Shown in pieces: positions 15,739-25,300 of a stretch of 59,887 nt of DNA. Source of the DNA: a virus; the IMG/VR virus record IMGVR_UViG_3300020020_000005, positions 1 through 59,887 of that record; one strand, written 5' to 3'. Both the position numbers and the translations under genes were made by a program. How positions within the stretch are numbered: position 1 is the stretch's first letter; every line of letters begins with the position of its first letter. Below the pieces are notes generated by a model that did no database searches, was not told the DNA's origin, and was given only the letters and a program-made list of their open reading frames with translations.

Positions 15739-17289
15739 ATGGAAGATGATGGCGCAAAGGTAGACCCGCAAAGAGCGATAGATAGCCAAATGCTGACGGG
15801 CACATTCACCGGCACATTCACGGGTCGGTTCGTGGCGTCGCCTGTGGCATCACCGTCGCCTACACCTGTGCCGCCATCACCTTCACCGGCACCGCCGCCC
15901 GTGGCGACGCAGCCGCCCGCAACTTCTCCGCCAGCCGGTGGAGCCTCGCCAACAGAGAGTCCAAGTGGTACGGCTATCCCTCCAGCCACACGCATCATCG
16001 ACCAATATGGACACCTGTGGAAAGTCGTCGACGGTGTTGTCTGGCGCAACGATACGGCAACGCCGTCGTCGAATGTGAAGATGTTGCTCTATCACGGCGG
16101 CAAGGTATATCAAACGAATGAAGCTGGCGGCTGGTGGTCATGGAATGTGAATCAATGGGCCGGTGCAGTCGATCCGCGTCTGCCTCCTGCACCGACACAA
16201 GCGCCGCCGCCGACACCGGCCGCAGGTACGGTGCCTGACATCCCAAATCCTGTCCGGCACGTTTACGACTTTCTTGAGGTTGGAAAGTATTGGGTATTCG
16301 ACAACCGCTGGGGCAGCTCTGGTATTCAAGAGGGCACTGCTGCGCATCAATACACGCAAGCAATCGAGCGCTCGCTGACGGTGTCGCCCGAAGGTGCTGT
16401 TGCTGCACGCATTGTGTGGAAGTGGCCTGAGTTCGATCAGTCTGGTGCGGCAATCGACCACAATCCGAGCTATGGTGAAGTCAAGGGCTATCCCTGTCTG
16501 ATCTATGGTCCGCCTCCTGGACACTACAACGCCGGACAATATTCGGCCGGTGAGTTCGCTGTGCGTGCGCCGGACGGCAAGACGGTTCCTACTGCTCCGG
16601 CGAACGCGCCTGGAAGCACTGCATCGCAATGGCAACCGCAGGGCGGTTCGGTTATCACAAGAACACCGGCGAATGGTCCGCCTAAAGGACTCCTGCCACT
16701 GCGGGTCGGTATGCCTAGCGGCGCGCTCGTTGCGAATATGAAGTGGGCAAAGAACAAGGCGCCTACTGGACGAGGTCACTTGGCCTGGGACATCTGGCTG
16801 CAGGAGACACAGGATCAGGGACAAGGCTTCGTGAATGCTTCGCTCACACACGAGATCATGATTCCAATTGGCAATTGGGGCGACTACGGTCGGCATCCGA
16901 ATGGCCGCAATCCTGGCTGGTATAGCCATGACGTTACGATCGATGGCGTGATCTATCATGTGTATTTCGCGGGCTCGAGCGGCAAGCAGTGCACCTATAC
17001 ATTCGGCGGGCTATCGGGCAAGTTCACGAATGAAGAGACAGGACAACCGCGCACGGGCTGGAAGTTCATCGTGTTCCAGCATGACGGCGCGAATCATCCA
17101 ACAGACGATCAAGGCAATATCCGCTTGGACTTGCCAAAGTTCTTCGATCACATGGCGACGCATAAGGACTCGCGCGGCATTACGCTGGCACGCGGCACCG
17201 AATACTGCACGAACGCGCAGTGCGGTGTTGAGATGGTCTGGGGTGCCGGCGACATCACTGTCTACGACTTCAACATCACGGGAAGGTGA
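15739..17289 (+). CDS. Virion-associated GH12-like glycanase with carbohydrate-binding region
   Basis: A 516-aa protein with four parts. Residues 1-35 contain a repeated TGTFTGTFTG. Residues about 36-75 are a proline/serine/threonine linker. Residues about 80-150 resemble a small module common in phage and bacterial surface proteins (YGHLWKVVDGVVWRN, GKVYQTNEAGGWWSW). From about 175 to the end the protein resembles glycoside hydrolase family 12: LAWDIWLQ, HEIMIPIGNWG with Glu372 as likely nucleophile, FFDHMA and ARGTEYC with Glu488 as likely acid/base. Family 12 enzymes cut beta-1,4-glucans, so a target such as cellulose-like exopolysaccharide is plausible. AAGGAGATTCAC sets the start. Position between tube and chaperone genes suggests a tail protein. 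Confidence 0.6.
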   Translation: MEDDGAKVDPQRAIDSQMLTGTFTGTFTGRFVASPVASPSPTPVPPSPSPAPPPVATQPPATSPPAGGASPTESPSGTAIPPATRIIDQYGHLWKVVDGVVWRNDTATPSSNVKMLLYHGGKVYQTNEAGGWWSWNVNQWAGAVDPRLPPAPTQAPPPTPAAGTVPDIPNPVRHVYDFLEVGKYWVFDNRWGSSGIQEGTAAHQYTQAIERSLTVSPEGAVAARIVWKWPEFDQSGAAIDHNPSYGEVKGYPCLIYGPPPGHYNAGQYSAGEFAVRAPDGKTVPTAPANAPGSTASQWQPQGGSVITRTPANGPPKGLLPLRVGMPSGALVANMKWAKNKAPTGRGHLAWDIWLQETQDQGQGFVNASLTHEIMIPIGNWGDYGRHPNGRNPGWYSHDVTIDGVIYHVYFAGSSGKQCTYTFGGLSGKFTNEETGQPRTGWKFIVFQHDGANHPTDDQGNIRLDLPKFFDHMATHKDSRGITLARGTEYCTNAQCGVEMVWGAGDITVYDFNITGR

Positions 17290-17290
17290 C

Positions 17291-17764
17291 ATGGAATTAG
17301 ATCAAGTACAGGAAGAACCCAACACTCAGCGCGTGGCTATAGCTTGGGATGAAGATGGTGAACCGACCGATGGCTTCATCATTGTCGGCAAAGACTCGGA
17401 CGAATATCAGAAGACGATTGCGGGTCAACGGCAGAAGGCAATTCGTCGCCAGGCTGTGAAGCGCACACGCTTCGACCTCAAGACCGAAGAGGGTGCCGAA
17501 CAACTCGACGCCACACTGCGGCAGAACGAGTTCGAGGTTGCTGCTGCTGTTGTCGTGGGCTGGTTTGGCTTTACGGTCAATGGCACGCCGGCACCGTTTG
17601 TCCGTGAACGCGTGACACAAATACTGGCCGTGAAGCCGAGCTGGAAGGACCGCATACTTGCAGCGCTGGAGGATGAGGCGGCTTTTTTGAAGCAATCGCA
17701 GAAGACATCTGCGCCTTCGTTGAAGCCAGTGCCCGCGGTAGTAAAAGAGGTAAAGACGGCGTAA
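17291..17764 (+). CDS. Tail assembly chaperone G
   Basis: The 157-aa product is the short form of a lambda gpG/gpGT pair that coats the tape measure before tube assembly. It lies between the tail genes and the tape measure, as in lambda. A T TTT TTG slippery heptamer at codons 131-133 is in the correct phase for -1 frameshifting. The segment FVRERVTQILAVKPSWKDRILAAL is the most conserved-looking part. Confidence 0.8.
   Translation: MELDQVQEEPNTQRVAIAWDEDGEPTDGFIIVGKDSDEYQKTIAGQRQKAIRRQAVKRTRFDLKTEEGAEQLDATLRQNEFEVAAAVVVGWFGFTVNGTPAPFVRERVTQILAVKPSWKDRILAALEDEAAFLKQSQKTSAPSLKPVPAVVKEVKTA
17683..17689 (+). other. Programmed -1 ribosomal frameshift site
   Basis: The heptamer TTTTTTG is read T TTT TTG in the G frame, a canonical X XXY YYZ slippery site. 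After a one-base slip back, the new frame is open from here through the T coding region to 18066 with no stop. Confidence 0.88.
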
Positions 17765-18066
17765 CGCTGTTCGAGACTCTTGAAGTCGTCGAAAGGATGA
17801 CAGGTGCAACACCGGACGAACTTGTTCAGCTACGACGACATGAAATGCCGGCTGGAACCGACTATCTGTGGGACTGGTTCATCCGTCTCGGCCATACACG
17901 ACCGCCTGGTTTTGGCCTTGCTGCAATCTCAGAACAGGAGCTCTATTGCTTCTTTCGGAATCGGAATTTCTTGCCTACACGCTGGGAGCTTGATATGCTT
18001 GTCCGCATGGATAAAACTATGCGTGACGCCTCTTCAGATGATAAGCCACAAGACGACGAGGAATAG
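17689..18066 (+). CDS. Tail assembly chaperone T (translated as GT fusion)
   Basis: Second part of the lambda-type GT fusion. Reading on from the slip gives FEAIAEDICAFVEASARG and then the conserved part MTGATPDELVQLRRHEMPAG and YLWDWFIRLGHTRPPGFGL. The T part adds 125 residues, so GT is about 258 aa. The ATG at 17797 in this frame has a plausible ribosome site (GAAAGG), so some free T is possible, but the open frame between slip and ATG argues for fusion. GT recruits the tail tube subunits onto the tape measure. Confidence 0.85.
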   Translation, partial: EAIAEDICAFVEASARGSKRGKDGVTLFETLEVVERMTGATPDELVQLRRHEMPAGTDYLWDWFIRLGHTRPPGFGLAAISEQELYCFFRNRNFLPTRWELDMLVRMDKTMRDASSDDKPQDDEE

Positions 18067-18069
18067 CCC

Positions 18070-21000
18070 GTGGACATAACAACACTCGGCATCGGCGTCG
18101 ACTCACGACAGGTAGACACCGGCAGGCAAGCGCTCGACGAACTCACGCGCTCGGCTGGTAAGGCTGAGAACGCAATCAGGGGTGCCGGTGACGGCGCGCA
18201 GCAGGGCGGCGATAACATAGCCAAGGGCGTGATGAAAGGCACGCTGGCTGCGCAAGCTATTGAGAAGGCAGTAGAGCTAGCCATCGAGGCCGTTAAACAG
18301 CTCTATGCGTTGATGTCCCAAGCGGGAGAGTATGCCGACCTGGCGGACATGACCGGCGCGTCCGCGGTCAACATCGCGAAGCTGCAGACCGCGGCAGATA
18401 TCGCCGGCGTGTCCATTCAAGGCATGGCTGGCTATATGAATCAGATGACGCGCATACTCGCGTCGACTGACGAAGAAGGGGACAAAGCAGCGCGGGCATT
18501 GGGTAAGATTGGCCTGAGCTTTGAAGACCTAAAAGCACTCGACCCAGCGGAGCGCATAGCGGCAGTTGCGCAGGCAATGTCTGGGTACGCCGACGGTGTT
18601 GAGAAAACACAAATCATGCAGGCCCTCTTTGGCCGGGGCGCTGGTGAGGTTATCAAGGTGATGAAGGTGCTGGGGGACGAGACGAAGTTCCAGACTAATC
18701 TCACCAAAGAAATGATTGAGCGGACCGACGCAATGTCCGATGCTCATGCTGAAATGTCGTCCAAGGCACGGCAGGCGATTCAAGCTATAGCGACTGGCGT
18801 TATCCCTGGGATGGAAGCATTCAAGGGTGCGGTCATTGAGACAGCCCTAGAGATATTTGGCTTGAGCGAAAAAACAGACATACTCGGTGCGAACAGAGGT
18901 GTCGAAGAGTTTGTTATCAACGCAGGGCATTTCCTCACAACGATTACCATTCCTTTTGAGTTGCTGGGTCGTTTGATCGAGGCCACTATATCTGCAATCA
19001 AGGCTCTAGCTCAAGCATCAGCGGCTGTTTTGCGCCTAGATTGGTCGGGCGTTGAAAATGCAGTAGCAGGTCACCTGGACCGGATTAAAGAACTCGGTGA
19101 GCGTAAGTTCCTGGGCGAGAAGTTTCAAGAAAACCTCGACAAGCAGAACGCTGAAGCCGCACTTGCGATGTTCGCTGCTGGTGAAGAGCAAAAGAAAATA
19201 GCAGCAGGTGAAACAGATGCACAGATAAAAGAACGTGAGAGGCGTGAGAAGGAACTTGCCCGGATAGCAAAGGCTGCCGCGGCCGATCGTAAGCGCGACG
19301 CAGAAGCTGAGCGCAAGTTCATGATGGAGCTGGGTCGTAAGGCCGCGATGGATGCTGGCGACGCACTCGAAGACGCTAACAAAGTATATCGTGAGCGTGT
19401 TGCAGAGCAAGCAGAACTTGATGCAAAGAATCTTGAGAACGCCACGAAGGACGTTGCCAAGATTCACGAGAAGGCTGCGGCTATTGAAGAAGAGGTTGCC
19501 GGACATGGCAAGCTCAAGTCGGCCATTGAGGAAGTCACGATTGCCAGGTTAGAGGACGACCTGGCAAAGTTCGAAGGTAGCGATCAAGCAAAACAAGTTC
19601 TTGAGAACGAGATTGCTGCACGCAAGCGCCTGGCAGAAGCTATCAGAAGCAAGGAAGTCACCGACGCCGCTGCCGAGTCCGCGAAGGGTGCGCAGAAGGA
19701 ATTCGAGAAGGCCTGGGAACAGGTTGGACAGTCGCTCACCGACCAATTGATGAAGGGCTCGCTCGATGCTGCCGACCTCATAAAGAATCTGTTCAAGACG
19801 ATGGTCCTGCGTCCGACGATCATGGGTGCAGCACAGGGCTTCGGACAGAGTTTCATGGGCGGTGCAGTAGGTGGCGCGGCAGGTGGCGGCGCGGCAGGTG
19901 GCGGCGGTGGCGGCATGGGCGGTATAGGTTCGATGGCAGGACAAATGGCTGGGACAGCAATGTTTGGCGGTGTTGCCTCTGCCGCAGCCACGACCTACAC
20001 CGGCGCTATGGCGGCGGGCTTGCCTGTGGCTAATGCTATCGGCATGGGTGCTGGTGCAGGCCTCGCTGCTATTCCTGTGGTCGGTTGGGTTGCCCTGGCG
20101 GCGATCGCGGCTTATGCTCTTTACAAGAAGTTCGGCAAAGGCGGCGGGCCAAAGATTGAAGGTACTGCTGGCTATGATGCGAGTGCTTTGATTGGTGCTC
20201 AAGGCAACGTGATGGACCAGAACGCCATGACCGCGGTTAAGGATTTGAACGCGAACTACAGACGCATGGCATCGGCACTTGGCTCTACAAGCGCGAACGC
20301 GCAATTCGGCGTCGGCTATTCTATGGACCCGAAAGGCGATGCGCCGTCGATGGTTCATATTCGCACTCAATTCGGCGAGTATGTAAATAAAGAGGCTGGA
20401 CGTACTGCTGAAGAATTAGCGAAAGCATTGGCCGAAGGTTCGGCAGTCATCATGGTTGAAGCATTACGCAACTCGGGCTTGGAACCGCAGATGCTCGCGT
20501 ACTTCGACAAGATTACTGTCGGCATGACTGCAGAAGCAAAGGTCGCGGCATTCGAACAAGTTGCCGCCGTCGGTGCATACTGGAGGCAGCTGCAGACGTT
20601 CGGTGGCGTTTTAAAGCAATTTAATAATATTACGCTTGAGGCGTCTGTCCATCTAGCTGAGCTTTCTGGTGGCGTCTCGAATCTTGGGGCTAACATCTCG
20701 ACCTACACTCAGAACTTCTTGAAGCCTGAAGAACAAGCAGCGCTGCAGTATCAACAGATTGCCGCACAACTTAATCAAGCGGGCTCTGGGTGGACAGGCT
20801 GGAGCGAAGCAATCCTGCGCACCTATAACAAGGAGACGTTCCGCAAATTGGTAGAAGGTCTTGACCTGGCGAGCGAAGGCGACAGGATGCGTTATGCAGC
20901 GCTGATGCAAGTTGCCGGTGCGTTTGCTGAACTCAATCCGGAGATAGACAAAACCACGGATGCGCTTAAGAAACAAGAAGCGGCACAAGAAAGATATGAG

Positions 21001-21813
21001 ACAGCCCTGGACACTCTGCGCAATGCGTACGAGCGTCAGAGGGATGTGCTAACGACGACGCGTGATGCAATGCATGACGCGACACGGTCGTTCTTGGACT
21101 TCAACAAGTCGTTGAGGCTGGACCAGACACTGAGCAACCTTACGCCAGGGCACAGGCAGTGGGAGCTCCAGGCGCAGTACGAAGGGGCACGTAATACAGC
21201 GCAGGCGGGTGGTTATAAGGCCGAAGACAACGCGCGCATGCAAGAGGCAGCGCGTGCTCTGTTGCAAGGCAGCAGAGAATTCTACGGCTCGGGTGCGGAC
21301 TACGATATCATCTTCAAAAAGATCACGGATGAAATGACCGCCGCTGCGGATGTGACTCGCACGCGCGAGTTCGTTGCCGAATCGCAGTTGCAAGCACTTG
21401 AGAAGCAGGTCGGCCATCTCGTGAGTATCGACAACACATTGATTAGCGTGCACCAAGCATTGCAGGAATTCATTCAAGCCCGTACTGAAATGTATGCGCT
21501 CGGCTTTCCGCATGCTGAAGGTCTGTCGCGTGTACCGTTCAATAATTACCCTGCGCTGCTTCACAAGGAAGAAATGGTCCTGCCACAACAGGAATCGAAT
21601 TTCATCCGCGGTCTGCCGGACTTCTCAGGGGAGTTGCGAGCACTGCGCCAAGAAGTTGCAGCTCTGCGCAAAGAGAACCGACAGGATGCCGGCAATACAA
21701 TTGGGGCCACGTTTACGGCGGCCCAGCAAGCAGCTCAAGTGCAAAGCGAGGCGACCATTCGGGCCGCTCGTCAGCGAACCTATCAATCTCGTTCACGGCC
21801 TGTACTGGCCTAA
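18070..21813 (+). CDS. Tail tape measure protein
   Basis: The 1247-aa protein sets tail length. It starts with GTG three bases after the T stop. It has an N-terminal helical region, hydrophobic helices around residues 220-340, a long charged coiled coil (about 340-550), a glycine/alanine-rich hydrophobic stretch (about 590-690) and a C-terminal segment typical for tape measures (HAEGLSRVPFNNYPALLHKEEMVLPQ). Length predicts a tail of very roughly 180-190 nm if each residue spans about 0.15 nm. Confidence 0.93.
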   Translation: MDITTLGIGVDSRQVDTGRQALDELTRSAGKAENAIRGAGDGAQQGGDNIAKGVMKGTLAAQAIEKAVELAIEAVKQLYALMSQAGEYADLADMTGASAVNIAKLQTAADIAGVSIQGMAGYMNQMTRILASTDEEGDKAARALGKIGLSFEDLKALDPAERIAAVAQAMSGYADGVEKTQIMQALFGRGAGEVIKVMKVLGDETKFQTNLTKEMIERTDAMSDAHAEMSSKARQAIQAIATGVIPGMEAFKGAVIETALEIFGLSEKTDILGANRGVEEFVINAGHFLTTITIPFELLGRLIEATISAIKALAQASAAVLRLDWSGVENAVAGHLDRIKELGERKFLGEKFQENLDKQNAEAALAMFAAGEEQKKIAAGETDAQIKERERREKELARIAKAAAADRKRDAEAERKFMMELGRKAAMDAGDALEDANKVYRERVAEQAELDAKNLENATKDVAKIHEKAAAIEEEVAGHGKLKSAIEEVTIARLEDDLAKFEGSDQAKQVLENEIAARKRLAEAIRSKEVTDAAAESAKGAQKEFEKAWEQVGQSLTDQLMKGSLDAADLIKNLFKTMVLRPTIMGAAQGFGQSFMGGAVGGAAGGGAAGGGGGGMGGIGSMAGQMAGTAMFGGVASAAATTYTGAMAAGLPVANAIGMGAGAGLAAIPVVGWVALAAIAAYALYKKFGKGGGPKIEGTAGYDASALIGAQGNVMDQNAMTAVKDLNANYRRMASALGSTSANAQFGVGYSMDPKGDAPSMVHIRTQFGEYVNKEAGRTAEELAKALAEGSAVIMVEALRNSGLEPQMLAYFDKITVGMTAEAKVAAFEQVAAVGAYWRQLQTFGGVLKQFNNITLEASVHLAELSGGVSNLGANISTYTQNFLKPEEQAALQYQQIAAQLNQAGSGWTGWSEAILRTYNKETFRKLVEGLDLASEGDRMRYAALMQVAGAFAELNPEIDKTTDALKKQEAAQERYETALDTLRNAYERQRDVLTTTRDAMHDATRSFLDFNKSLRLDQTLSNLTPGHRQWELQAQYEGARNTAQAGGYKAEDNARMQEAARALLQGSREFYGSGADYDIIFKKITDEMTAAADVTRTREFVAESQLQALEKQVGHLVSIDNTLISVHQALQEFIQARTEMYALGFPHAEGLSRVPFNNYPALLHKEEMVLPQQESNFIRGLPDFSGELRALRQEVAALRKENRQDAGNTIGATFTAAQQAAQVQSEATIRAARQRTYQSRSRPVLA

Positions 21814-21826
21814 GGAGTAGATTCAA

Positions 21827-22267
21827 ATGCCAGCAGCACAAAAATTCAACGACTACAGCGAGCAGAAGAATCGCGGCGTCCACAATTGGGGCTCGCATGT
21901 CTTCAAGCTGTTCTTAACCAACACAGCGCCAGCAGCCGCGAACACAATTCTCTCGGACATCACGCAACTCACCACGGGCGGCGGATACACAGGCGGCGCG
22001 GGCGGCGGTGTTGCCCTCTCTGGCGTCACCATCAGCGAGACAGGTGGCACGACGACTGTCCAGGCCAATCAGGTTGTGGTGACAGCGACGGGTGCAGCAA
22101 TCGGACCGTTCCGCTATTACGGCATCTACAATGACACCGCGGCTGCGCCGGTCGATGCTCTTGTCCTGTTTTGGGACCACGGCTCTGCTGTGACTCTGAA
22201 CGATGGCGACTCGTTCACCGTGAAGTTCAACAACGCCAGTCCCGGCACGATCTTCACTGATTCGTAA
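21827..22267 (+). CDS. Minor tail protein, 146 aa
   Basis: Beta-rich protein beginning MPAAQKFNDYSEQKNRGVHNWGSHVFKLFLTNTAP. I recognise the KFND...GVHN...FKLFLTNTAP pattern from small conserved tail-region proteins. TAAGGAGTAGATTC precedes the start. It lies between the tape measure and the large hub gene. Role in the tail tip is inferred. Confidence 0.7.
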   Translation: MPAAQKFNDYSEQKNRGVHNWGSHVFKLFLTNTAPAAANTILSDITQLTTGGGYTGGAGGGVALSGVTISETGGTTTVQANQVVVTATGAAIGPFRYYGIYNDTAAAPVDALVLFWDHGSAVTLNDGDSFTVKFNNASPGTIFTDS

Positions 22268-22335
22268 ATCATGACGGCTCGTTAAACGTTCGGCGCTTGT
22301 ATAGCGCTGGGCGTGAGCCTTAATGCGCGCCTGCA

Positions 22336-25300
22336 ATGGCAACCATCTTCCACCAAGGCGGATTTGGCACTACGTCTGCCAACGTAGTTAACACGCCGAG
22401 TTATCCCGTCACGTTCACGCCTGCGGCCGATACGCTGCTGGTCGTGTTCATTGGTGTGAGTGGCAACATAACGCCGACGGAGAATGTGGTATCCAACATC
22501 GGTGGACTGACATTCACGAAGGTTCCGGGCTCAGACGTAACGAACACCGACGACTTGCGCAAATCGTCGATGTGGGTTGCTAATCAACTCACGACGGCAG
22601 TCTCAACGACAATCAGCTACGTCAGCAACATCGCTCACACATCGGGCTATGTTGAAGTATTCGGCATCAGCGGCATGAGCCGCGTGGGTCTGGATGCGGT
22701 GCGCCAGATTGCGACGGCGCAAACGCCTGCATTCAACACCGCGATCACGGCCACATTCCCAGGTCCGGCACTTACGACGAACCCTCTTGCCATTGGCTTC
22801 AACGCTACGCAAGGTTCAGGCAATCCTACCGTTGCGAGTGCGGGCTGGGAAACAGCAGCGGGCGCTCTCTGGTCGACCAACTCACCGGCTAGCCGCTACA
22901 TTTCCTATTGGCGCAGCGGTGGCTTCTCCGCTGCTTCTGAAGTCATGCCCTCGTATGGATCACCGCGTAGTGCGGTGATGATCGAGCTTGACGCGAGCCC
23001 GAGCGGTCCTGTCGGTGCGAACACGCCAAGCACTGCGGACACGCAAGTCTTCGAGCCGATGGTGCCGTTCGCGGCGGCGGACATCGTCACTAAGTTCAGC
23101 GCCGCACTGGCTGTGACGCCTGCATATGCGGTTGCGGGAGCCGCTGCAACATCTACGGTGACTCGTGCGCCGGTTCTGACGACAAGCGTTGCAGACCCGG
23201 CTGTCTTCGCGGCAACGCCGACAGCCGCCACGGCAACGGTGTCGAAGGTCTACACCAGCGTAGCATTGCCATTTGCTCACGCGACAACACTGATTGCGTC
23301 GAAGGACCATGTTGCGACTGGAGCAGCACCATTTACTCATGTGCCAATGGCACCGGCCGATGCTACAGGAACTAAAGCAATCGGTATCGTTAACATTGAG
23401 AGCATAGCGCTGCCGGCAGTGTACCTGACAACACCGGCACTAGCCACGAGCTCGCGCCAGGCGTACAGCATTGCAACGCCGTACACCTACTCTGCAACGC
23501 CGGCTGCAACGGTATCGACCGCGGCACGAGTTTTCATCAGCAGTGCCGATGCTACTGTCTTTGCACCGCTAGTTCCGACACCGACGAACGTAAACCTCAC
23601 GAGTGCTGCGTCACCCGCGAGCTTTGCGCTTGTCCCATCACTGATTGATGTTTTCTTCAGTGGCGTCACAAGCCTATACTGCGTCACCGACCCGACGATT
23701 GATAGTCCACCGGGTGCGCTGAGAGCAACAAATCTTCCGAAGGCGCTGAACAACGTTGCGCCAGGTAGTGCGATCGAAGGCACGTTGAGTTCCTTCTGGG
23801 GCGGCGTAGGCAACGTCGTCGACCGTGTTGTCACTTCACAAGCGACGACCGCCCAGCAGTCGCATTTCTTCGGACGATTCACTTCTCGTCCGTTAGCTGC
23901 GCAAACAATTCACGCGCAGAATTGGAACTACGCTTTCGTTGTCGCCGCGGCTAACCTCGATGCGAACACATACTTCTGGCCAGTCATGTATGTGTGGCGT
24001 CCATCGACGCAACAAGTCGTTGGACATATTTTCGATGCGGCAGCGAATGCGAGTACCGCATGGCCTGCCACGATTACGACTGCTCCGACGCGCAACATTC
24101 CAGGTGCACGGGTAGAAGCGCAAGAGGGTGACTTGCTTATCGTCGAATGCTGGGCGGTAAGCACATCATCAACGGGCATAGCGCGGCTTCAGACATGGCG
24201 GATGACGGCGAACACATCGCGCATCATCTCGCAGTACAAGCTCCTCTACAAGCCGACGTCGATTCTGTACTTCAGAGCCGACGCACCGCCTGTCTCACCT
24301 ACGGCTGGCGAGAAGGCGACATATCTGCCATTGGCGCAGAATGTTAATTGGTCCGGTATTGCCAATGAAGGATTGCTCAGTGAGACGATGGTCCAGGCTC
24401 CGGTCGGACGGACCATCAGCACGATTGCCACAACGAATCCGCAGTCGCTCTATTACGGGAGGCACTCGAGTCTTCCACTCGCCGCGCAAACAATTCCCGC
24501 GCAGAATTGGGGATGGGAAGTATCGTGCGGCACGACGCATGCCAATTGCCACATCTGGCATTGGCCGGTGTTGTACGTGTGGCGTCCATCGACGCAGCAA
24601 GTTGTTCAATACATTCTGAATGCATCGGCGGACACGGGCGCTGAGTGGCGCGTTGGCGTCGACCCATTGCTCAATCAACAGTTCGCAGGTGAGTCGGCAA
24701 CTGTTGAAGCTGGCGATATATTGGTCTGTGAAGTCTGGGGAGTTGCACGGCAATCGGCCGCCACGTCCTATGGCCCGATGGTCTGGACGACCGCGATCAA
24801 CTCTAGCCTCGTCTCGCCGTTCAAGCTGGAATACTACACCGGCGTAACAGCTATCACGTCGAATGCCGCACCGGCTACATACGAACTCGTTGAAGCAGAT
24901 GCGACAGGTACTATCACGCTACCGACGCGGGCGTTGATTGAGACATTCCAAGAGAACTTCGAAGCGGGGCCAGACCCTGAGAAGTGGACTGTGGTCAATT
25001 GGGACGGCTCGGTCGCGTTCACAGGTGGCGTAGGCGTCTTCACCGTTACGAATGGAATAGCTGGCGCACAGGCTCTTGCTGAATCGAAGCCGTACTTTGA
25101 TCTCAGAGGCAGTGGGGTATTTGCCAGGCTTGTCCAACCATTCCGGCAAGTCGGCGATCCGCCTGACAACGATTTCTCGTTCGGTGTTAAATCACCCGGC
25201 AACAACACAGTAGCGTTCTCGTTTAGCACTAGCGGGCGCCTACGCATAATAAAATTTACGAACGGTGTCTGGGGTGAAGTTTTTCTACTGACCACGTCCT

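Noticed and set aside
19549-20370. 273-codon minus-strand open frame
   Set aside because: Lies inside the tape measure gene, cysteine- and histidine-rich composition without motif, no leader.
22289-22310. Small stem GCGCT-TGTAT-AGCGC between two tail genes
   Set aside because: Only five pairs and no U-run; unlikely to stop transcription before the essential tail hub gene.
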